Positions 36,966-46,473 of a stretch of DNA of 64,000 bases are shown piece after piece (position 1 is the stretch's first letter; each line of letters starts with the position of its first letter). The stretch covers positions 212,767 to 276,766 of the forward strand of contig NZ_FNZN01000005.1 in NCBI RefSeq assembly GCF_900109345.1, read 5' to 3'. The translations under genes were made by a program, and so were the position numbers. Below the pieces are notes generated by a model, which saw nothing but the letters and a program-made list of their open reading frames with translations, searched no databases and was not told where the DNA came from. This DNA is from Maribacter orientalis (lineage in GTDB: Bacteria > Bacteroidota > Bacteroidia > Flavobacteriales > Flavobacteriaceae).

Positions 36966-38525
36966 CTAAATTTTGCCACCAAGATACGAACAGTCTTTTA
37001 ATTCTTGAACACCATTGAATGGTACTTTAGTTTTATTATATCCATAAGTAGAGGCTAAACTTCTATTAAAGTCGTGGTCGTCCACGTTTACTTGAACATC
37101 GTCCATGGTAAATTGACTAGGATGTTCATAGCCTGCAGCGTGTGTAATTTCTAAAAATTCTTTTCGAAACGTATTAAAGTATTGCGCCAACCGATCCGAT
37201 TTTAAAGGAATATTAATACCTTTTTGTAACCATTGACTTTGTGTTGCAATACCGGTAGGGCATCTGTTGGTATGGCATACTTGCGCTTGTATACAACCAA
37301 TACTCATCATAGCTTCTCGAGCTACATTTATAACGTCTACTCCCATAGCAAAAGCCATGGCAGCTTTTGCTGGAAAACCCAACTTTCCTGATCCTATAAA
37401 TACAATACGGTCTGTAAGGTTTCTATTTAAAAATACCTTATAAAGACTTGAAAAGCCATAAACCCATGGCAAAGAAACATGATCTGCAAATGATGGGGGA
37501 GCGGCACCTGTACCACCTTCTCCACCATCAACAGTAATAAAATCTGGACCTTTACCTGTTTTTAACATAATGTCGGCCAATTCTTCCCATTGATCCAACT
37601 TTCCAATAGCTCCTTTAATACCTACAGGTAAACCGGTTTCATTTGCAATAGCTTCTATTAAAGCCATTAATTCTTCAACGTTTGAAAACGCTTTATGTGT
37701 AGCAGGTGATAATACATCTTTACCAACTTCAACACCTCTAATTTTCGCAAGTTCAGGTGTAATTTTAGCACCTGGCAATACACCACCTTTACCTGGTTTT
37801 GCTCCTTGAGATAATTTGATTTCTATGGCTTTGATACACGGATTGTCCTCAACCAGTTTTTTCATTTTTTCCATAGAGAAATTGCCATCGGCAGAACGAA
37901 CACCAAAATATCCGGTTCCGAAATGAAAAACAATATCGCCCCCGTTTTGGTGGTAAGGTGAGAGTCCGCCTTCACCTGTATTATGATAAGCATGTGCTTT
38001 TTTAACACCTTTATTCATCGCTTCAACCGCCGCTGCCGAAAGTGAACCAAAACTCATAGCTGAAACATTTACTACACTACCTGGTCTATATGGTTTTTTG
38101 CGATTATTGTGTAAACCCATTATTTTGGCGCACGGTATAAATGTTGGCTCACTTGCATTAGGGTGACCACTAGGTATGGCGTATGCCATCATCCTATTCT
38201 TTACAAAAATATGCTGGTGCGCATATAAATCGCGGTCAGAACCAAAACCTTCATAATTATTCTCTTTTTTTGCCGAAGCATAAATCCAACCTCTTTCTAT
38301 TCTATTAAAAGGAAGCTCTTCTCTGTTGTTTGCAACAAAATATTGACGCATTTCTGGTCCTATACTTTCTAGCCAATATCTAAGATGCCCAACTACTGGA
38401 AAATTATGCTTTATAGTGTGGCCTTTCTGAATAAAAATATCCCAGATTGCTACTAATGAAATCAACAAAAAAATCCAAGCCCACCATGGTGGACTTGGAA
38501 TAGAATTTAAAAAGTGATTTATCAA
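36966..38525 (-). CDS. FMN-binding glutamate synthase-like protein, membrane-anchored
   Basis: 519 residues. A membrane helix (about 12-30) precedes a glutamate synthase FMN barrel. GGEGGTGAAPP and the 3Fe-4S cysteine cluster CIQAQVCHTNRCPTG are present. There is no amidotransferase domain. These stand-alone proteins are related to the archaeal-type GltB core, and their physiological reaction is not settled. It starts 2 nt after the M20 gene stop (38528), so the two are likely co-transcribed. Confidence 0.8.
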   Translation of the reverse strand: MINHFLNSIPSPPWWAWIFLLISLVAIWDIFIQKGHTIKHNFPVVGHLRYWLESIGPEMRQYFVANNREELPFNRIERGWIYASAKKENNYEGFGSDRDLYAHQHIFVKNRMMAYAIPSGHPNASEPTFIPCAKIMGLHNNRKKPYRPGSVVNVSAMSFGSLSAAAVEAMNKGVKKAHAYHNTGEGGLSPYHQNGGDIVFHFGTGYFGVRSADGNFSMEKMKKLVEDNPCIKAIEIKLSQGAKPGKGGVLPGAKITPELAKIRGVEVGKDVLSPATHKAFSNVEELMALIEAIANETGLPVGIKGAIGKLDQWEELADIMLKTGKGPDFITVDGGEGGTGAAPPSFADHVSLPWVYGFSSLYKVFLNRNLTDRIVFIGSGKLGFPAKAAMAFAMGVDVINVAREAMMSIGCIQAQVCHTNRCPTGIATQSQWLQKGINIPLKSDRLAQYFNTFRKEFLEITHAAGYEHPSQFTMDDVQVNVDDHDFNRSLASTYGYNKTKVPFNGVQELKDCSYLGGKI

Positions 38526-38527
38526 AA

Positions 38528-39838
38528 TTATCCTTTTGGTTTAATATCTAAAAGTGGTTTTTGATCACTATTTAAATAGTCTAGACTCATTTCTGTTAGG
38601 GTTCGTACGCCTAAAAGAAGACCACTATCATCAATTAAAAAATCTGGCGTATGATGTGGGTATGATTCTGTACTACCAGGTGTCATCCCTCCTAAGAAAA
38701 AGAAAAACCCTGGAGCTTCTCTTTGAAAATATGAAAAATCTTCTGCGCCTGTTATTGCTTTTTGAAATTGAACATTAGCATCACCAGCTACTCTTTTCAT
38801 GGTAGGTAACATTTGTTCTACCAATTCAGGGTTGTTATAGGTAATATCTGTAGCATCATTAATCTCACAAGTAGCTTCACCACCGTATGCTTTGGCAATG
38901 GCACTCACCATTTCTATCATGCGTTTATTAAGCTTATCTTTCATGTCATAATCTAACGTTCTAATGGTACCGATCATTTCAGCAGATTCTGGTATAATAT
39001 TGGAACGAACACCACTCTTGATTTTTCCAACAGTAATTACGGCTGCTTCATTGGTAAGTTCAGTTTCTCTACTTATTATAGTTTGAAGACCGTCTATTAT
39101 TTTAGCACTGATTAAAATAGGGTCAACACCAGACCATGGTTGAGAACCATGAGATTGTTTTCCTTTTACGTTAATAGTGAAAGTTTGAGCCGCAGCCATT
39201 GCACCACCAGATTTATATCTAATTACTCCAACAGGTGTTTGAGAATTAATATGAAGTCCGAAAATAGCATCCACTTTTGGACTATCCATAACTCTTTCTT
39301 TCACCATTAATAAGGCACCACCTTCTTCTCCTGGTGGTGGACCTTCTTCTGCCGGTTGAAAAATAAATTTCACCGTACCTTTAATTTTAGCTTTGTTTTT
39401 AGACATTACTTCAGCAACACCCATTAAGATTGCGGTATGGGTATCATGACCACATGCATGCATAACGCCAACTTTTTCACCCATAAATTCAGAGGTGACG
39501 TTAGATTTATACGGTAAATCATTTCTTTCAGTAACGGGCAAGGCATCAATATCTGCTCTTAGTGCAACCACTTTTCCAGGTAAATCACCTTTTAAAATAC
39601 CGACTACACCTGTATGGGCAACACCGGTTTCAACCTCAATTCCTAAGGATTTTAAGTGCTTCGCAATTTTTTCAGCAGTTTTAAATTCTCTGTTACCCAA
39701 TTCTGGATTTTGATGAATTTCTCTACGCCATTCAATTACCTTACCTTCTATGGCAGTGTAATCTTTTTCAAGATTTGGTCCTTGTGCTTGAACGGAAAAT
39801 CCGATAAGAACAATTGCCAAAAAACCTAGTTTTTTCAT
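38528..39838 (-). CDS. M20 family metallo-amidohydrolase, exported
   Basis: 436 residues with a signal peptide (1-18). The zinc and catalytic motifs of the IAA-amino acid/N-acyl amino acid hydrolase group are seen: HACGHDTHTA, EEGPPPGEEGG, a C-terminal ITGAEDFSYF and PHHTPDF. It releases amino acids from N-acyl or aryl conjugates; the substrate is unknown. It is followed closely by the glutamate synthase-like gene. Confidence 0.85.
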   Translation of the reverse strand: MKKLGFLAIVLIGFSVQAQGPNLEKDYTAIEGKVIEWRREIHQNPELGNREFKTAEKIAKHLKSLGIEVETGVAHTGVVGILKGDLPGKVVALRADIDALPVTERNDLPYKSNVTSEFMGEKVGVMHACGHDTHTAILMGVAEVMSKNKAKIKGTVKFIFQPAEEGPPPGEEGGALLMVKERVMDSPKVDAIFGLHINSQTPVGVIRYKSGGAMAAAQTFTINVKGKQSHGSQPWSGVDPILISAKIIDGLQTIISRETELTNEAAVITVGKIKSGVRSNIIPESAEMIGTIRTLDYDMKDKLNKRMIEMVSAIAKAYGGEATCEINDATDITYNNPELVEQMLPTMKRVAGDANVQFQKAITGAEDFSYFQREAPGFFFFLGGMTPGSTESYPHHTPDFLIDDSGLLLGVRTLTEMSLDYLNSDQKPLLDIKPKG

Positions 39839-40046
39839 AATCAGTATTTATGTTAATAATATTCTTTATGTTACTATTGATGCTGAAAATTAATACAAAA
39901 TCAACTTGCATTCTCAATATGAAGTTATAAAGGTTAAATATATTCAAAATGAAAAGAAATACCATCCATTGTTTATAAATCTGAATAACATCACTTTTAC
40001 TATCCCTATATAATGGCTAAATTCACGCCTCTAAAAGAAAGAAAAT

Positions 40047-42374
40047 TTGAGCTCATTTATAGATGAATTGAACGATGCCCAAAAAGCTCCTGTTTTGCAC
40101 AAAGATGGGCCGCTAATGGTAATTGCTGGAGCGGGATCTGGTAAAACACGTGTATTAACGTACAGAATTGCCCACCTAATGGCACAAGGGGTCGATTCTT
40201 TTAATATTTTGGCCTTAACCTTTACCAATAAGGCGGCACGTGAAATGAAAGTGCGTATTGCTAATATTGTAGGTTCTACGGAAGCAAAAAATCTTTGGAT
40301 GGGAACTTTTCATTCCGTTTTTGCCAAACTATTACGTATAGATGGTAATAAGCTGGGGTACCCAGCTAATTTCACCATTTATGATACTCAAGATTCTCAA
40401 CGCTTATTATCATCGATAATAAAAGAAATGGGTTTAGATAAGGATATCTATAAATACAAACAAATTCAGAATAGAATTTCCTCATTTAAAAACAGTTTAA
40501 TTACGGTTAAGGCCTATAGAAATGATCCTGATTTGGTAGAGCAAGATGCGATGGCTAAAAAGCCGAGAACAGGTGATATATATGAAAATTATGTTGATCG
40601 CTGTTTTAAGGCCGGTGCGATGGATTTTGATGATTTACTGCTGCGCACCAATGAATTACTTACTCGTTACCCAGATGTTTTGATGAAATATCAAGATCGC
40701 TTTAGGTATATTCTAGTAGATGAGTACCAAGATACTAACCATTCGCAATATCTTATCGTTAAGGCATTAGCTGATCGTTTTCAGAATATTTGTGTGGTAG
40801 GCGATGATGCACAAAGTATATACTCATTTAGAGGAGCGAATATTAGCAACATTTTGAACTTCCAAAAGGATTACGATAATGTAGGTATGTATCGATTAGA
40901 ACAGAACTATAGATCAACCAGAAATATTGTAAATGCTGCCAATTCCATAATAGGGAAAAATAAAAATCAAATAGAAAAGGTTGTTTGGACCGCAAATGAT
41001 GATGGGTCTGCCATTAAAATTCATAGAAGCCCAACAGATGCTGAAGAGGGGCGTTTTGTTGCTAATTCTATTTGGGAGCATCGAATGCAAGAGCAAATGA
41101 GCAATGGTCAATTTGCTGTTTTGTATAGAACAAATTCCCAATCTAGATCTATTGAAGATGCACTACGTAAACGTGATATTCCTTATAGAATTTATGGTGG
41201 ATTATCATTTTATCAACGTAAAGAGATTAAAGATGTACTATCGTATTTACGTATGGTTATCAATCCGAAAGATGAAGAAGCTTTAAAAAGAATTATTAAT
41301 TTTCCGGCAAGGGGAATTGGTGGTACTACTATAGATAAGCTTGTTGTTGCTGCAAATCATTATAACCGCTCCATATTTGAAGTAATGGAGAATATTGATA
41401 AAATTGATTTAAAGATAAACTCAGGTACTAAGCGAAAGCTTCAAGATTTTGTGACTATGATCAAGAGTTTTCAAGTCATGAACGAAACTACCGATGCCTT
41501 TGTGTTGTCTGAACATGTAGCCAAGAAAACCGGTATTTTATTAGAGTTCAAAAAGGATGGAACTCCAGAAGGTATTGGGAAAATGGAGAATATCGAAGAG
41601 CTTTTAAATGGTATTAAAGATTTCGTAGAAGGTCAGAAAGAAATTGATGGAGCAACAGGAAACATTGGTGAGTTTTTAGAAGATGTTGCTCTTGCTACAG
41701 ATTTAGATAATGATACTGGTGATGATGATAGGGTTGCTCTTATGACAATACATTTGGCTAAAGGTCTTGAATTTCCGTATGTATATATTGTGGGAATGGA
41801 GGAAGACTTATTTCCATCAGGAATGAGTATGAGTACACGAAGCGAACTGGAAGAAGAACGTAGACTTTTTTATGTTGCACTTACACGAGCTGAGAAACAA
41901 GCATACCTAACCTACACTCAAAATAGATATAGATGGGGCAAATTGATTGATGCTGAGCCAAGCCGGTTTTTAGAGGAAATTGATGAACAATATGTTGAAA
42001 ACCTTACTCCCGTTGATGGCGGTTATCGCTATAAATCTCTTATAAATGCGGATATTTTTGGAGAGGTTGATAAGAGCAGGTTACGGCAAGATAAGCCGGT
42101 AAGAGGAACACCACCAAGTATTTCACAGCCGAATTCAAATCAATTAAAAAAATTGCGTAAAATTAAGCCACAATTAGCAGAACCAGTTGGCAATACAAAT
42201 ACTGTAGACCCAAATTTAACCGTAGGTTCATTAGTGAACCATACTCGATTTGGTAGAGGAAAAGTAGTTCAGTTAGAGGGGTCTGGTAATGACAGAAAAG
42301 CTGAGATAATGTTTGATAAAGGGGATATTAAAAAATTGCTTCTTCGATTTGCTAAATTAGAGGTATTAGGCTAG
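40047..42374 (+). CDS. UvrD/PcrA-type DNA helicase
   Basis: 775 residues. Walker A GAGSGKT (28-34), DEYQDTN, GDDAQSIYSFRGA, QNYRST and VALTRAEK are the expected SF1A motifs. The start is a TTG at 40047, giving SSFIDELNDAQ, the usual UvrD N-terminus (LN..Q..AV); no ATG fits. It unwinds DNA in repair. The C-terminal Tudor-like tail (TVGSLVNHTRFGRGKV) matches PcrA, where it contacts RNA polymerase. Confidence 0.9.
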   Translation: MSSFIDELNDAQKAPVLHKDGPLMVIAGAGSGKTRVLTYRIAHLMAQGVDSFNILALTFTNKAAREMKVRIANIVGSTEAKNLWMGTFHSVFAKLLRIDGNKLGYPANFTIYDTQDSQRLLSSIIKEMGLDKDIYKYKQIQNRISSFKNSLITVKAYRNDPDLVEQDAMAKKPRTGDIYENYVDRCFKAGAMDFDDLLLRTNELLTRYPDVLMKYQDRFRYILVDEYQDTNHSQYLIVKALADRFQNICVVGDDAQSIYSFRGANISNILNFQKDYDNVGMYRLEQNYRSTRNIVNAANSIIGKNKNQIEKVVWTANDDGSAIKIHRSPTDAEEGRFVANSIWEHRMQEQMSNGQFAVLYRTNSQSRSIEDALRKRDIPYRIYGGLSFYQRKEIKDVLSYLRMVINPKDEEALKRIINFPARGIGGTTIDKLVVAANHYNRSIFEVMENIDKIDLKINSGTKRKLQDFVTMIKSFQVMNETTDAFVLSEHVAKKTGILLEFKKDGTPEGIGKMENIEELLNGIKDFVEGQKEIDGATGNIGEFLEDVALATDLDNDTGDDDRVALMTIHLAKGLEFPYVYIVGMEEDLFPSGMSMSTRSELEEERRLFYVALTRAEKQAYLTYTQNRYRWGKLIDAEPSRFLEEIDEQYVENLTPVDGGYRYKSLINADIFGEVDKSRLRQDKPVRGTPPSISQPNSNQLKKLRKIKPQLAEPVGNTNTVDPNLTVGSLVNHTRFGRGKVVQLEGSGNDRKAEIMFDKGDIKKLLLRFAKLEVLG

Positions 42375-42428
42375 AATATATATTTTAAGGGTTTTTACGA
42401 GAATTTGCTTAATTTGTTATAAAAAAAT

Positions 42429-43325
42429 ATGAAAATGTATCGATTAATTTCAATTTTACTAACCATTTTAATTTTTGCATGTTCGAGCTCTAATGTGACC
42501 GAATCAGAAGCAGAAATAACACAATTGCCAGACCCGAAACCCGAAGAAATTGAAAATGATATAAAAGATCCTGATGATATTGATTATTGGGATAATGCAG
42601 AGTTGGTTTGGAGTGATGAATTTGATGGGGTATCACTATCTACTGAAAACTGGGTTTTAGAGACTGGTGGAAATGGATGGGGTAATAAGGAACTTCAAAA
42701 TTATCAAGCCGAAGGTAATACAGAGGTAAGTGATGGAACTTTAAAGATTACAGCTAAAAGAAATACAGATAATACTATTGAAGGCGCATTTACATCTGCG
42801 CGTTTGAATAGTAAGCAGTCTTTCAAGTTCGGTAGAATGGAAATTAGAGCAAAATTACCAGAACATAAAGGTAACGGTACATGGCCTGCATTATGGATGT
42901 TGGGTAGTAATATTCAAAATGTAGGTTGGCCTGCTTGCGGAGAAATAGACATGATGGAATATGTCAGTTTTAAACCAAATAAAACTCATTTTACGATTCA
43001 TAGCACCGCCAATAATCATACGAATGGTACAGAGATTACTTCTGGTGCAGTTGATTTGGAATCTATTGAAGAGGAATTTCATAATTTCGGAATTTTGTGG
43101 TCTTCTAAATACATCAAATTTTATGTTGATGACATAGATAATATTCAATTTATGTTTAGAAGACCTACAAGTAGTACGGTAGAAAATTGGCCATTTTCAG
43201 ATAATTTTTATTTCTTAATGAATATTGCCGTGGGCGGAAATTGGGGTGGACTTGAAGGTGTTGATATGTCCATTTTTCCTGCTACTATGGAAGTTGATTA
43301 TATTAGAGTCTATCAAGTGAATTAA
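42429..43325 (+). CDS. GH16 endo-beta-glucanase lipoprotein, laminarinase type
   Basis: 298 residues: lipoprotein signal (lipobox IFAC, Cys18), a Pro/Glu-rich linker and a GH16 domain with catalytic GEIDMMEY (Glu172, Asp174, Glu177). The beta-bulge form ExDxxE is that of laminarinases and beta-1,3-glucanases. The likely role is hydrolysis of algal laminarin at the cell surface, in keeping with a marine habitat. It is not in a polysaccharide-utilisation locus: no SusC/D neighbours. Confidence 0.87.
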   Translation: MKMYRLISILLTILIFACSSSNVTESEAEITQLPDPKPEEIENDIKDPDDIDYWDNAELVWSDEFDGVSLSTENWVLETGGNGWGNKELQNYQAEGNTEVSDGTLKITAKRNTDNTIEGAFTSARLNSKQSFKFGRMEIRAKLPEHKGNGTWPALWMLGSNIQNVGWPACGEIDMMEYVSFKPNKTHFTIHSTANNHTNGTEITSGAVDLESIEEEFHNFGILWSSKYIKFYVDDIDNIQFMFRRPTSSTVENWPFSDNFYFLMNIAVGGNWGGLEGVDMSIFPATMEVDYIRVYQVN

Positions 43326-43335
43326 ATCATAACAG

Positions 43336-43956
43336 GTGGCCGAATTTATAAAAATATACGAAGAGAATCCGAACCCCAAAGAAATAAAAAGGGTAGTAGA
43401 CGTGCTACGTAAAGGGGGCTTAGTTATTTATCCCACCGATACTGTATATGGCTTGGGTTGTGATATTACCAACACTAAAGCATTAGAAAAAATTGCACGT
43501 ATAAAAGGAATTAAATTAGCAAAGGCAAATTGGTCATTTATTTGTACAGATTTAAGTAACCTGTCTGACTATGTTCGACAAATTGATACGGCAACTTTTA
43601 AAATTTTAAAAAGAGCATTACCAGGGCCTTATACGTTTATTTTACCTGGTAATAATAATTTACCAAAAGAGTTTAAAAAGAAAAAAACAGTTGGTATTCG
43701 TGTGCCTGACAACAGTATTGTCAAAGCCTTAGTGGAAGGTTTAGGTAACCCGATTGTATCGACTTCGATTCGTGATGATGATGATGTTTTAGAATATACT
43801 ACCGATCCAGAACTTATTTTTGAGAAATGGGAGAACCTTGTTGATGTTGTCATAGATGGAGGCTATGGAGGTAATATTGGATCTACGATTATAGATGTAT
43901 CTACGGGTCATCCCGAAGTTATTCGTGAAGGAAAAGGCAGCTTGGATATTCTTTGA
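43336..43956 (+). CDS. L-threonylcarbamoyladenylate synthase (Sua5/YrdC/YciO family)
   Basis: 206 residues with a GTG start (43336), 10 nt after the GH16 stop. GLVIYPTDTVYGLGCD and PVGIRVPDN-like segments are the YrdC core. It makes threonylcarbamoyl-AMP for the t6A modification at position 37 of ANN-decoding tRNAs. It has no Sua5 C-terminal domain. The YciO subgroup lacks proven activity, so the exact paralogue is uncertain. Confidence 0.85.
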   Translation: MAEFIKIYEENPNPKEIKRVVDVLRKGGLVIYPTDTVYGLGCDITNTKALEKIARIKGIKLAKANWSFICTDLSNLSDYVRQIDTATFKILKRALPGPYTFILPGNNNLPKEFKKKKTVGIRVPDNSIVKALVEGLGNPIVSTSIRDDDDVLEYTTDPELIFEKWENLVDVVIDGGYGGNIGSTIIDVSTGHPEVIREGKGSLDIL

Positions 43957-43984
43957 ATAGTTTTAATAGGGTTTAGATATAAAA

Positions 43985-44008
43985 AAAGCGGCCTAATTAG
44001 GCCGCTTT
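43985..44008. terminator. bidirectional terminator
   Basis: A 24-nt perfect palindrome, AAAGCGGCCTAA paired with TTAGGCCGCTTT, lies between converging genes. Confidence 0.9.
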
Positions 44009-44032
44009 AATTTTATAATGTAATCAGCATTA

Positions 44033-44887
44033 TTATTTGTTGATAGCAGGATCTTTCATTCCTTCTTCGATCATACTATAGAACTGATCAATTTTAGGAA
44101 GAACAACAATACGAGTTCTTCTGTTTTTTGATTTTTCAGTTGTAGATACTGGAATGTACTCTGATCTACCAGCAGCTGTCATACGTTTAGGGTCTACATT
44201 GAAATCATTTTGTAAAATACGAACTACAGCAGTAGCACGTTTCACACTTAAATCCCAGTTGTCTAACAATGAACCATTACCTCTGTAAGGTACATTATCA
44301 GTATGACCTTCAACCATAAATTCGAAATCAGGCTTATTGTTAACAACCTTAGCAACCTTACCAAGAACTTCTTTTGCCCTATTAGTAATATTATAGCTAC
44401 CACTGCTAAATAATAATTTATCTGATATAGATACGAATACAACACCTTTTTCAACGCTGATTTCGATATCTTCATCATCCATATTTCCTAAAACACCTTT
44501 TAAGCTCTGTACTAAAGAAAGGTTTACAGAATCTCTACGGGTAATAGCGTCATTTAATTTACGAATAGTTAAATCTTTTTCTTGAAGACTTTCTAGAGAT
44601 TTCTCTAAGTTCTCAGCACCTTTGGTAGTCAAAGTTGTCAAGTTACCCATATTGTTAATCAGCTCTTGATTGTTAGCTTTTAAGAAAGCATTTTGATCTT
44701 CTAAGGTCTGTAGTCTTGAGGAAGCCGTTGCTTTCTCTTCTAAACAATCGTTTAATTTAACTGTTGCCGAATTCAATAAATCTTGTGTTCCTTTGTGCTT
44801 TGCTTCAAGATCAGCATATTTCTTCGATGATACACACGAAGACAATAAAAGCGTTACTCCAAGACATCCTAATAATATTTTCTTCAT
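44033..44887 (-). CDS. OmpA family lipoprotein
   Basis: 284 residues. Lipobox LLSSC (Cys18), a long coiled coil (about 30-125) and a C-terminal OmpA domain (LLFSSGSYNI, VEGHTDNVPY, GRSEYIPVSTTEKSKNRRTRIVV). The NRRTRI motif and the conserved Asp/Arg for diaminopimelate are present, so it should tether the outer membrane to peptidoglycan. It is a single gene with its own promoter candidate. Confidence 0.88.
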   Translation of the reverse strand: MKKILLGCLGVTLLLSSCVSSKKYADLEAKHKGTQDLLNSATVKLNDCLEEKATASSRLQTLEDQNAFLKANNQELINNMGNLTTLTTKGAENLEKSLESLQEKDLTIRKLNDAITRRDSVNLSLVQSLKGVLGNMDDEDIEISVEKGVVFVSISDKLLFSSGSYNITNRAKEVLGKVAKVVNNKPDFEFMVEGHTDNVPYRGNGSLLDNWDLSVKRATAVVRILQNDFNVDPKRMTAAGRSEYIPVSTTEKSKNRRTRIVVLPKIDQFYSMIEEGMKDPAINK

Positions 44888-44945
44888 AATTTAAATCTAT
44901 TATACCTATTTAGTTATTTACTTCAATTTCGCATCTAAGCGACTT

Positions 44946-44953
44946 CAAAATTA
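44946..44953 (-). promoter_or_regulatory. candidate -7 box for the OmpA lipoprotein gene
   Basis: Minus strand TAATTTTG matches TAnnTTTG, about 58 nt before the ATG. No convincing -33 box. Confidence 0.35.
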
Positions 44954-44986
44954 TAGAATTACAAAGCCACTTATATACTACGTTAG

Positions 44987-45988
44987 TTAATCTTTTACTA
45001 AAATGTTAAAATTCCTTATCTTATGTACGAAATAAGACCATACTATGGACTTCGTAAGATAATATTTTCTTAGAAATTTAGTTTTTTCTCGCTTTTTGTA
45101 CATTTTTCTAAATTGCCTATAAAAGCTTAAATGAGCTCTAAAAATAGCAAAAAAGTGTTTAAACCTTAATTGCCATATAAATCTCAAGGCCGCTATTCCA
45201 TCTAGCAGTAAACGTAAAAAGATAATTATGAAGGCTTTTCTTCTTGGAAGATTTTTTGTTATCGAAAATAAGGAGTTTCTAAAGTTTAAATATGTTTTCT
45301 TCGGATTCATGTTGCTCAAAGTAGAACCTCCTAAATGATATACTTTCGAGGCACCCACGTACAGTATTTTATACCCATGATTTTTAGCTCTCCAACAAAA
45401 ATCAACTTCTTCTTGATGTGCAAAGTAATCGGCGTCGAAACCATTTAGTTCTTCAAAAACATTTTTTTTTACAAACATACAGGCTCCTGTTGCCCAGAAT
45501 ATTTCTTTTATGTCATCATATTGTCCATTGTCACGTTCTAAGGTTTGAAAAATTCGACCTCTACAAAATGGATAACCTAATTGGTCAATGAAACCACCAC
45601 CAGCACCTGCATACTCGAAATAGTCTTTTTTTAGTAAATCTAAAATTTTTGGTTGAATAATGGCAACGTCGGGAATATTGGAAAAAGCATCAATAATTGG
45701 TGTTAGCCAATTGGGAGTAACCTCTACATCTGAATTTAAAAGACAATAAATATCAGCATCAACATGTACTAAAGCATCGTTATATCCTTTAGCAAAGCCA
45801 CCGTTTTCTGCATTCTTTATTATTTGTACAGTAGGGTAATTGTTCGTTACAAAAGCAATTGAATCGTCGGTCGAAGCATTATCTGCAACATAAATGTCAG
45901 CACCTTTAGAATGTTCGATAACAGAAGGTAAGTATCTCTCTAAAAGAACTTCACCATTCCAATTTAATATGACTATTGCTAACTTCAA
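44987..45988 (-). CDS. family 2 glycosyltransferase
   Basis: 333 residues. GT-A fold motifs: AIVILNWNG at the start, DNASTDDS, the metal-site region LLNSDVEV and FWATGACMFVKK, EVDFCWR. It resembles rhamnosyltransferase-type GT2 enzymes of surface polysaccharides. It has a hydrophobic, basic C-terminal stretch (about 250-280) that may associate with the membrane. The gene for a nuclease-fold protein lies 12 nt upstream. Confidence 0.85.
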   Translation of the reverse strand: MKLAIVILNWNGEVLLERYLPSVIEHSKGADIYVADNASTDDSIAFVTNNYPTVQIIKNAENGGFAKGYNDALVHVDADIYCLLNSDVEVTPNWLTPIIDAFSNIPDVAIIQPKILDLLKKDYFEYAGAGGGFIDQLGYPFCRGRIFQTLERDNGQYDDIKEIFWATGACMFVKKNVFEELNGFDADYFAHQEEVDFCWRAKNHGYKILYVGASKVYHLGGSTLSNMNPKKTYLNFRNSLFSITKNLPRRKAFIIIFLRLLLDGIAALRFIWQLRFKHFFAIFRAHLSFYRQFRKMYKKREKTKFLRKYYLTKSIVWSYFVHKIRNFNILVKD

Positions 45989-46000
45989 AACGATCGCAAA

Positions 46001-46447
46001 TTAACGGCTAAATTCAGGAATCTCTTGCATAAATTCATATTTTTCCGCTATCAAATCTGTTTGGCAGTAAAAATGTGTCAGTCCATTACTTACCATTAGG
46101 TAATTCGCATTGAGTTTGAAGTTGTATTGTGCTATTTGGTCGAAGGTAGATTGAGAGATGTTGATTTCTGGTGCTTTACACTCTACCAGGATGTGTAATT
46201 GGCCATTAGGTTTAAAGACAACCACATCATACCTTTTCTTTAAACCGTTCAATGTAATTTGTTTTTCAACATTAATATGGCTTAGCGGATAGTTCTTTTC
46301 TTGTATAAGAAATTGAACCACATGCTGTCTTACCCATTCTTCTGGAGTAAGAACCACAAACTTTTTACGTATATCGTCAAATATTAAGGTTCTATTTTCC
46401 CTATTTTTGACCCTGAAAGTGTAGCATGGAAAATTGAGTCGCTGCAT
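46001..46447 (-). CDS. type I restriction HsdR N-terminal-like domain protein
   Basis: 148 residues with a PD-(D/E)xK core, RYDVVVF...LHILVECKAPEI (about 93-118), and FDQIAQYN, matching the HsdR_N_2 family. It has no helicase domain and no Hsd partners. The frequent pairing with holA in flavobacteria suggests a housekeeping nuclease or nucleic-acid binding role; that is inference. Divergent from holA with a 26-nt shared gap. Confidence 0.75.
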   Translation of the reverse strand: MQRLNFPCYTFRVKNRENRTLIFDDIRKKFVVLTPEEWVRQHVVQFLIQEKNYPLSHINVEKQITLNGLKKRYDVVVFKPNGQLHILVECKAPEINISQSTFDQIAQYNFKLNANYLMVSNGLTHFYCQTDLIAEKYEFMQEIPEFSR

Positions 46448-46473
46448 TATACAAAGTTGATGAATTTTTCTGA

